A DNA stretch of 21,929 nt. Origin: a virus. Below are positions 1 through 6,500 of the stretch, piece by piece. The notes beneath the pieces were generated by a model. It did no database searches. It was not told the DNA's origin and saw nothing but the letters and a program-made list of their open reading frames with translations. A program made the position numbers and the translations under genes. The stretch is taken from positions 1 through 21,929 of the IMG/VR virus record IMGVR_UViG_3300042563_000212; one strand, written 5' to 3'. Positions within the stretch are counted from its first letter, which is position 1. Each line of letters begins with the position of its first letter.

Positions 1-516
1 TACCCCTTGCATTGTAATCTCATTAGAGTTAATCTTAGTTACCTCTCCTGGATGATCCCATTGTCCTCTATCATCTTCTATAACAGAACCATCTCTACTA
101 ATACTCTTTGGTTTCCAATCAAGACCATTCTGATAGAATTGCATCTCTTTACCATTCTGTGCAGATGCTTTTGTCTTCTTAGCATATGGACCATTAGAAG
201 GAATTCCTTTTGTTCTAGCATATGTAAATCCTACAGAACCTGGAACTGTTCCACCATGTTCAAATTGTCCACCCCATGCAGGAGAATAGTTTCTACCTAT
301 TATATCATAACCTGCTCCAACATAATCTTCAGAATAAAATGCATCAGCATCATTATAGTTTTCCTGCATAGGACCGCCATCATCATATTTACTCAGCCAA
401 CCACCATCTTTCATAGTGTTGTCCTTTCCACATTCATGGCATACATACATATCTTTCTTACTGGAATCTTTTTTATCCCATGAATGTCCACATGTGCATT
501 TTACTTTGCTACTCAT
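1..516 (-). CDS. N-terminal part of a zinc-ribbon crAss-like virion protein (3' end outside window)
   Basis: An open minus-strand frame of 172 codons runs off the left edge, so only the N-terminus is present. It opens with a zinc-ribbon-like unit: Cys7 and Cys9, then Cys26 and Cys29 (CxC-x16-CxxC). A Gly/Asp/Tyr-rich stretch follows, with the segments GGWLSKYDDGG and GRNYSPAWGGQF. I recognise this N-terminus from large proteins in the late cluster of crAss-like phages, where it is thought to be virion-associated; the exact function is unknown to me. The ATG overlaps the TAA of the upstream endonuclease gene (TAATG), which fixes the start and suggests translational coupling. A plus-strand open frame over the same stretch is a shadow. 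The zinc-ribbon reading is firm, the virion role is inferred. Confidence 0.8.
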   Translation of the reverse strand, partial: MSSKVKCTCGHSWDKKDSSKKDMYVCHECGKDNTMKDGGWLSKYDDGGPMQENYNDADAFYSEDYVGAGYDIIGRNYSPAWGGQFEHGGTVPGSVGFTYARTKGIPSNGPYAKKTKASAQNGKEMQFYQNGLDWKPKSISRDGSVIEDDRGQWDHPGEVTKINSNEITMQGV

Positions 517-1223
517 TATTTATAAGATGTTTGAGATTTCCAAATAAATCCACCTGATGATTTTGTTTTACACTGTACACAATGTCTGATTGATGTAGGA
601 TGTAATCCTAATTCTTTAGCAGCTATAGTTGCACTTTGCCAATCTTTAATAAAAATTCCATCTAAAGTATATTGACTAATAGGTTTTGAATTAGCTAATA
701 TTTGTCCTTTATATAGTTTTTCTAAATGTTCTTTAGATGTCTTTTTACCTTTATGTGACTCACTGATTTTTGTTTTAGTTTCTTTAGAATGAATATATCC
801 TTTTCTAGAAGCTACTCTTTTTTCAATAGTTTTCTCAGATTGTTTTCTACCAATCATATATTCTGAATGCTTTTTACTCCATTCTTTACTTCTAATATAA
901 TTTATTAGTCCATCTCCACCATCTGTCATATTTGACAAACATCCTGTTTTTTTATTTATTCTTCCATATAAAGCAATGAACTCTATTTCTTTTTGTTTAA
1001 TAAACTCATAATCCTCAGATTCTAAAAGAATTTCTACTTCATATTCTGTTTTAGAAACTATATTATTCCAAATAGTTGACTCTTTTCTAGTTGTTTCAAA
1101 TGCTCTTCTATATTCTGATTCAAAACTATTATGATTACGTTTCTGTTTTGTACCTATTCCAATATAAAATGGCTCATTTTTATCAAGTCTAATATGTCTA
1201 TATAAATAATGTCTAGTTGTCAT
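516..1223 (-). CDS. GIY-YIG homing endonuclease with NUMOD3 and NUMOD1 DNA-binding modules
   Basis: This 235-aa protein looks like a free-standing homing endonuclease. Residues 5-100 form a GIY-YIG-type nuclease domain. The YIG half is clear at residues 20-22, the first GIY half is degenerate (Tyr-Leu-Tyr at 6-8), a Glu near 79-81 is the candidate catalytic acid, and the typical N-x-T-DGGDG segment is at 98-105. Residues 113-170 are Lys/Ser-rich repeated helices of NUMOD3 type, and residues 181-229 match NUMOD1, with a helix-turn-helix-like AAKELGLHPTSIRHC core. Such enzymes cut a phage genome lacking the gene and spread by recombination; they do not belong to the virion. The gene sits between two structural genes, 7 bases after one and overlapping the start of the next by one base, so both neighbours look intact. 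Confidence 0.9.
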   Translation of the reverse strand: MTTRHYLYRHIRLDKNEPFYIGIGTKQKRNHNSFESEYRRAFETTRKESTIWNNIVSKTEYEVEILLESEDYEFIKQKEIEFIALYGRINKKTGCLSNMTDGGDGLINYIRSKEWSKKHSEYMIGRKQSEKTIEKRVASRKGYIHSKETKTKISESHKGKKTSKEHLEKLYKGQILANSKPISQYTLDGIFIKDWQSATIAAKELGLHPTSIRHCVQCKTKSSGGFIWKSQTSYK

Positions 1224-1230
1224 ATTATAA

Positions 1231-2094
1231 TTATTTGTAAGATATCATAGCACTTCCTATAATAAACTGGCTAACTAAATGTGCATCTGCTCTATCATCA
1301 AGGATGTGTCTCACCTTTAAATCTTTAGCTCTCAATGGTTCTTTCTTAAAAGATCTCAAACCATAATCCATATTTGCTTGGTTTACAACCTTGTCTATAG
1401 AAAGAGACTCACAGGTTCTTACAAACAAAGGTATGGATTTATCTTTAACTAAAGACCAAAAAGTATTGTATTGATAAAAATTATCTGATTTAGTATAAGT
1501 AATCGTCTTAGAGTTTGTATTAAACTTTGGATAAGCTAGGTATGCACTTAGATTATGCATTGGTTTAGGAACCAGTTCAAGTATACCAGAACTCTGTTGT
1601 CCGTTATAAACCACAGCTTTGTTAAACCATCTGTCATTAGTTTCTATCTTATCACATTCATCTGAAACAAAGTCAGTGTCAATTGAATATTTATATGCTT
1701 TAGTGTAATCTTTTACGTTCTGTAAAATCTCATCATATGATTGATAACTAAAAGGATACTCTATTACATAAGGTTCTATGTTATCATAGAAATAATTATA
1801 TAATACAGGATTCTTTAAATGTGTCCATAGACATGCATTCCTTGATGGTGTATATGTAGCAGAAGCTATATCACCAGAAGATATATTACCTACAGGAAAT
1901 GATTTAACAGTATTACATTTACCAATAGAAGTTAGAATTATAATAGTAACATTATCATTTACATTATAAGATACTCCAGCAATAAGTTCATTCCTAGATA
2001 CATCAGTGGCAATAACATCACCATACTCGTTGGTGATGTTAAAGGGTCCACTTCTTAAAGAAGATTTTGTTAATTTTATAAATACTGTTTTCAT
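1231..2094 (-). CDS. Paralogous anchor domain fused to a tail-muzzle C-terminal domain
   Basis: The 287-aa protein has two parts. Residues 1-70 are a third copy of the N-terminal domain found in the two upstream genes (shared pattern: TVxIxLT, SGPF, ELIAG or LLAG, TSIGKC). Residues 86-287 resemble the C-terminal domain that normally ends the giant P22 gp10-like muzzle (stabilization) protein of crAss-like phages. Landmarks are NACLW at 86-90, EPYVIEYPF near 107, WFNKAVVYN in the middle and the run PLRAKDLKVRHIL near the end. In relatives I remember, this sequence follows directly on the HSYLPNW-type segment, which here ends the main body of the 1663-aa protein. I infer that it is the detached distal part of the tail muzzle. 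Its coding frame ends in TAA, 7 bases before the endonuclease gene. Confidence 0.75.
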   Translation of the reverse strand: MKTVFIKLTKSSLRSGPFNITNEYGDVIATDVSRNELIAGVSYNVNDNVTIIILTSIGKCNTVKSFPVGNISSGDIASATYTPSRNACLWTHLKNPVLYNYFYDNIEPYVIEYPFSYQSYDEILQNVKDYTKAYKYSIDTDFVSDECDKIETNDRWFNKAVVYNGQQSSGILELVPKPMHNLSAYLAYPKFNTNSKTITYTKSDNFYQYNTFWSLVKDKSIPLFVRTCESLSIDKVVNQANMDYGLRSFKKEPLRAKDLKVRHILDDRADAHLVSQFIIGSAMISYK

Positions 2095-2107
2095 TACTAA
2101 TTATGTA

Positions 2108-2941
2108 TTACGGACAATTAATTCCAGTTAATGACCCAACTGTATTTCCACTCAAAGTAAATATACTATATCCTGTAGTCACATATGTAGCTCCACCAGA
2201 ATAAGCTATTGTTAAAGCTGCATCTGTAAATATCTGCGTTCCTGTATAAAATGTTCCTCCTGATCCTCCTAATATATAATAATTTGCAAATGATGTACCA
2301 CAAAGAGCAAATTGATCATTAGACATTTTTAAAGGTATCAGATTTGGAGATACTGTAGTGGTAGTAGTTGTTGTAGGAAATACTGTACACACTGCATAAC
2401 TAGATATAGTACTTACTGCAAGATAGAAAGAATATCCGCCAACATATAAATAACCAGGCGATGTTAGTACAAACTGACTAGTTAAAGCAGGATTGCTAAA
2501 TAACTGAGTTCCATTTCCTAATACACCACTATAATATAATGTTATAGAAAAGAACGAAGCTGGTCCATCAGTACATGCATCATTACCTGTTGAATATCCA
2601 TAATATGTTACAGGACCACCGCTACCAAATGAATATTTTACAACTATAGAGTTTGATGCTCCTGTTGTTGTAGTGGTAGTTGTAGGTGCTACACTGGTAG
2701 TGGTTGTTGTTGTACCACCAGATATTGTTAAATCAATATAGTTAGTACAAGTACCAGTTGACATAATTCTAATGACAGTGCTTCCATCAGGAACAACATA
2801 AGATGTATAGCCTGCTAATAAAGCAGACTTTGTTATCCCTGTTGCAAACACTGTAAAAGTTATTCCATCAGGACTTGAATAAAGATCGTATGGACCTGAG
2901 TCAGTTCCAGCTATCGATAATGTTATTAGTACAGTTATCAT
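2108..2941 (-). CDS. Thr-linker fibre-like protein with two Cys-containing beta repeats
   Basis: This 277-aa protein is modular. Residues 1-75 are the shared N-terminal domain (SGPYDLYSSPDG, SALLAGYTSYVVP, CTNYIDLTI). A poly-Thr linker covers residues 77-93, a first beta-rich unit 96-186, a second Thr linker 190-196 and a second unit 199-277. The two units resemble each other: an early Cys, then a Gly-Thr-Gln-(Leu/Ile)-Phe motif followed by Ala-Leu-Thr (GTQLFSNPALT at 144-154 and GTQIFTDAALT at 234-244). There is no signal peptide or membrane segment. Position directly after the muzzle and this architecture suggest a tail-tip or fibre appendage, but no enzymatic or binding motif is visible. 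The function is inferred from context only. Confidence 0.75.
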   Translation of the reverse strand: MITVLITLSIAGTDSGPYDLYSSPDGITFTVFATGITKSALLAGYTSYVVPDGSTVIRIMSTGTCTNYIDLTISGGTTTTTTSVAPTTTTTTTGASNSIVVKYSFGSGGPVTYYGYSTGNDACTDGPASFFSITLYYSGVLGNGTQLFSNPALTSQFVLTSPGYLYVGGYSFYLAVSTISSYAVCTVFPTTTTTTTVSPNLIPLKMSNDQFALCGTSFANYYILGGSGGTFYTGTQIFTDAALTIAYSGGATYVTTGYSIFTLSGNTVGSLTGINCP

Positions 2942-2959
2942 TTTATTATATTTTAAATA

Positions 2960-3475
2960 TTATGATATACAAGCACCAGTTGGAGTTCCATCAACTGATC
3001 CGAATGTTACATTATAACTACCATTTTGAGTACAAATATTAAGTGTTCCAGTGAATGAAGTACTGTTATAATTACCACCACAATCATCCCATTCAACACC
3101 TGCTAATTCTCCACCACTATCTAATTGGAATCCTTGACATTCTATAGGACCAGCAGTTGTAGTAGTGGTTGTAGTTGAACTAGTTGATGTGCTAGTAGAT
3201 GTACTTGTTGAAGTACTTGTTGAACTAGAGCTACTAGTAGTAGTTGTTGTACCAGGTAATTGTATTGTTATATCAGTGAAATTAGTACATACACCAATTG
3301 ATTTCACTCTGATAATAGTAGTACCTGCAGGAACAACTGTAGAAGTGTAACCTGCAAGTAATGTAGATTTTGCAATTGATAATGCAAATGGTGTAACGTA
3401 ACCATCTACATTTGAAAACAAATCAAATGGTCCTGAATCAGTACCTGCGGTTGTTAATTGAATTAATACGGTCAT
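2960..3475 (-). CDS. Ser/Thr-linker fibre-like protein, short paralogue
   Basis: The 171-aa protein begins with the shared N-terminal domain (residues 1-72; TDSGPFDLFSNVDG, STLLAGYTSTVVP, CTNFTDITI), clearly a paralogue of the next gene downstream. Residues 76-106 are a pure Thr/Ser stretch including a Ser-Thr alternation. The C-terminal unit (108-171) has four cysteines (111, 130, 146, 169) in a pattern common in small beta domains of Bacteroidota phage appendages (WDDCGG then NICTQNG). It lies 47 bases after the muzzle stop and 18 bases before the next start, so it is probably co-translated with them. I infer a virion appendage; the domain itself has no function I can name. A 61-codon plus-strand frame across the linker is only the complement of the Thr codons. 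Confidence 0.75.
   Translation of the reverse strand: MTVLIQLTTAGTDSGPFDLFSNVDGYVTPFALSIAKSTLLAGYTSTVVPAGTTIIRVKSIGVCTNFTDITIQLPGTTTTTSSSSSTSTSTSTSTSTSTSSTTTTTTTAGPIECQGFQLDSGGELAGVEWDDCGGNYNSTSFTGTLNICTQNGSYNVTFGSVDGTPTGACIS
3158..3250 (-). repeat. Ser/Thr codon tract (31 residues)
   Basis: Residues 76-106 of the 171-aa protein are exclusively Thr and Ser, with a central Ser-Thr alternation flanked by pure Thr runs. It separates the shared N-terminal domain from the Cys-containing C-terminal domain and probably acts as an extended flexible linker. The codon sequence is a degenerate hexanucleotide repeat. Confidence 0.9.
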
Positions 3476-3522
3476 TTTATTAAGTTTTAAATTTTAATTT
3501 ATTATAATTATTCTATTGATGA

Positions 3523-6500
3523 TTAAAGTAAAAATGCTTCTCCACTTATATCACATTCAGGCACCAATGTTGTAGTGGTGGTAGTAGTAGTTGTTATTGG
3601 TGCTGATGTAGTGGTAGTAGTTGTAGTAGTAGTAGGTGTTTCATCTATTGCAATTCCAGATATTTCACAATTGAATAATGTTGTAGTTGATGTTGTTGTT
3701 GGTGTTAGCGTAGTGGTTGTGGTTGTTGTTGGTGTCTCATCAATTGCAATCCCAACTATTTCGCAATCAGGCCCAGCTGTAGTGGTTGTAGTTGTGGTTG
3801 TTGGTGATTCATCTATTGCAATTCCTGCAATCAAACAGTTATTTACAGTGGTGGTGGTGGTGGTTGTACCATTTGTCACTGCATCACCTACCATCTCACA
3901 TGGCTCAATTAAATAAGCAACTCCTGTTACTGCACATGGATCAATTAAATATGCTACACCAGTTACATTACAATATAATTCTTCAACGTTACCAACTAAG
4001 TAACAATGTGTAACTACACCAACTATAGCTTCAAGATCACTACAGCAATCATTAAGTCCTGAATAAAAGAAGTTATTTTCTGCAATATACCAGTTTGGAA
4101 TATAACTATGAAAAGAAATCCAACTATTAGTATTCATACTATATGTAAGAGTCCAAGACTTATTACAGAAATAATCAAGATCAGTTAAATAAACTTCTGT
4201 TCTGATTTCTTGTCCTGTTGAAAGAATAGTAGATAGATAGTATGTTCTAGTTATAGGATCATATTTGATATTTTTATTCTTAGGAATATAATCAAGCTTT
4301 GTTACAATAACTCTTTCGTATTTACTATCAAATGTTCCATGTAGTCCACATCCAGTAAAATGGTTATCTGTATCTACCTCTGGAAAATATTTTAGTATTT
4401 CAAAGGCTAGATGTTCGGTAAAAAACCGATTAAGTCCTGATCCTAATACAGAAAGATCCTTTGCTTGATTACCAGCAATAAGAAAAACTTGTCCTCTTTT
4501 AGCATCAATTGTTATTTGTCCCTGAGGAATCTTTAATAACATTTTGTTTTGAGAACCTACATAACCAAGATCTGTTTCAGCAAAGTCAATTGGAGGAGAT
4601 GACTTGAATAAAGTGTCATTGCCCATGTATGCTGCTTGTGGATTACTTGTATTGATTGTAAGCATTGTATTGTATAACAATGACTTGTTTTCAAATCTTG
4701 CTAATACAGCTTTGTTTTGTATACCATCTAATGATATTAAACCACCGTAGTTTTGTGGAAAATCAAAAGATGCTATAGATTTATATGTTAACCAATTATT
4801 TACTTTAACATCAGGATTGTCACTTGCTGTTTCTGAATATATAGCCCTAAATGGAAAATATGTAAAACATATCTCTGGTGACCAATCTGCTGGTAAATGA
4901 CTAAAGAAGTTTTCTTTATTTTGTTTAGAGAATGTTACATTATAATAATATGTATTGTCTTGTGCAATACTTACATAACTTTCTTGAACCCAATCATCAG
5001 GAATATTTGTACTTACATGAGGCCAGAAGTCTCCTTCTCTATTATTAAATGCTTGACGTAAGTCTACATTATAACTTGTTTCGCAATAGAAAGAAGGTAT
5101 GCCGTAAGCAAACTGATACATCTTACCATCGTAGTAAGTTCTACCTGGGGCTGTTGCTGGAGTTTGACTATTAGGACAATCTAAGTTATGGGCCTTAATA
5201 GATATAAAGTTTTTAAGAACTCCACTACCTCCTCCTCCAGTCCAAGTAACATCACTCAATACAGATCTAGAAGACCACCAATATTGTGGATAGGCAACAT
5301 TACCTATTTCATCGTAATATATATCAGAATCATCAGGAGCACCAACTCTATTATCAATAAAGAAAGGAAGTTTTGTTTTAAATGCAAATTGACCAATGAA
5401 TGTATCTCCACCAAATACTGTAGCATATACTGGTTCTGTTAAAGGTGTAATGTCTCTCTGGAATCCTGTATCAATAGTGGTGTATGAATATATCTGACCC
5501 CATTGATTAATAGCTATATTCTTTAATGATGCATAATAAGATATAACATTTATATTAACATGATTACCAGGATTATTACAATCTGCTCTTGGGTCAGAGT
5601 TTACAAATCTAGAATTATCAGTTACAAGATTATTTACAACTGTTGGGCTTTTATCAGGATATACAAGAGTTGGTGTTGGTGAATCAACAGTTACACTAGA
5701 TGTACTTACTACAGTGATTATGAATTGTGATGGACCAAGTATTTGCTGAGGATATGTAAATGAATCTACATACACACACTGTCCTGCATTTAAAGAAATT
5801 GTTGTTTCTCCTATTACAATATTTTCATATTTGAATATTTCAATATCACTTGATGAAGTGTTGCAAATTATATAATTTGTATAATATCTTATAAATCTTC
5901 CTACCTTATCAGTTGTTTTTAAATACACTGAAGACTCTCTCTGCCAATTGTTAATGTTATTATTATCACCAGCTGATTGTACACCAGGAATAAGATATTG
6001 AGCTATGTCAAGCATTCTTTGCTTAACTCCTAAATATCCAGTGTAATCATACGTATTATTTTCTATTGGACTGTTATAATCATAACTGGCAATAGAGTTA
6101 AATGACCAACTGTAATTACGTCTAGTTATACCATTAATATAAATAGTAAGATAAGATTGGTAAGCAGCAAATAAAGCTGAAGTGTTATATGGAGTGGTTA
6201 TTGCAGCAATAGTGTTAGAACTAGCAAACGCATCTAATTGTGCCTCTCTACTAAGAAGTCTATTTTGAGCATTCTTTCTAACCTGTACAAAATGTGCTCT
6301 ACCAGCACCATATATTACATTTTCTAATTTTAAAATATCACCTAAGAAAGGTTGTCCAAAAGAAGTTTCTGGAGAATTAAATACTTGTCTATATTGAGAA
6401 GCAGATGTATCAAATCCTTTTAAAGGTTCTGGATTACAAACTGTATCACTTATATATTCACTAACTGTTCCTGTTCCTGCTGTAATTAACGGTTTAGGAT

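Noticed and set aside
7-483. 158-codon plus-strand open frame
   Set aside because: It is the complement of the zinc-ribbon gene, whose minus-strand reading shows clear Cys motifs and a start coupled to its neighbour; the plus-strand product has no recognisable feature.
516-1223. Group I intron carrying the endonuclease
   Set aside because: Both flanking genes have their own complete stop or start and there is no spare sequence for an intron core; the gene is free-standing.
3476-3525. Sequencing frameshift or stop-codon error splitting the muzzle gene
   Set aside because: The next genes have their own ATGs and a distinct shared N-terminal domain, and the two muzzle parts are about 1.4 kb apart, so no single error would restore one frame.
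3526-3972. CRISPR array or diversity-generating retroelement
   Set aside because: The repeats are in-frame codon repeats without constant repeat/unique spacer spacing, and no reverse transcriptase or template repeat is visible in the window.
3165-4013. Val-rich and Trp/Leu-rich plus-strand open frames
   Set aside because: They are antisense readings of the Thr-codon repeats (ACN read as GTN gives valine) and have no independent support.
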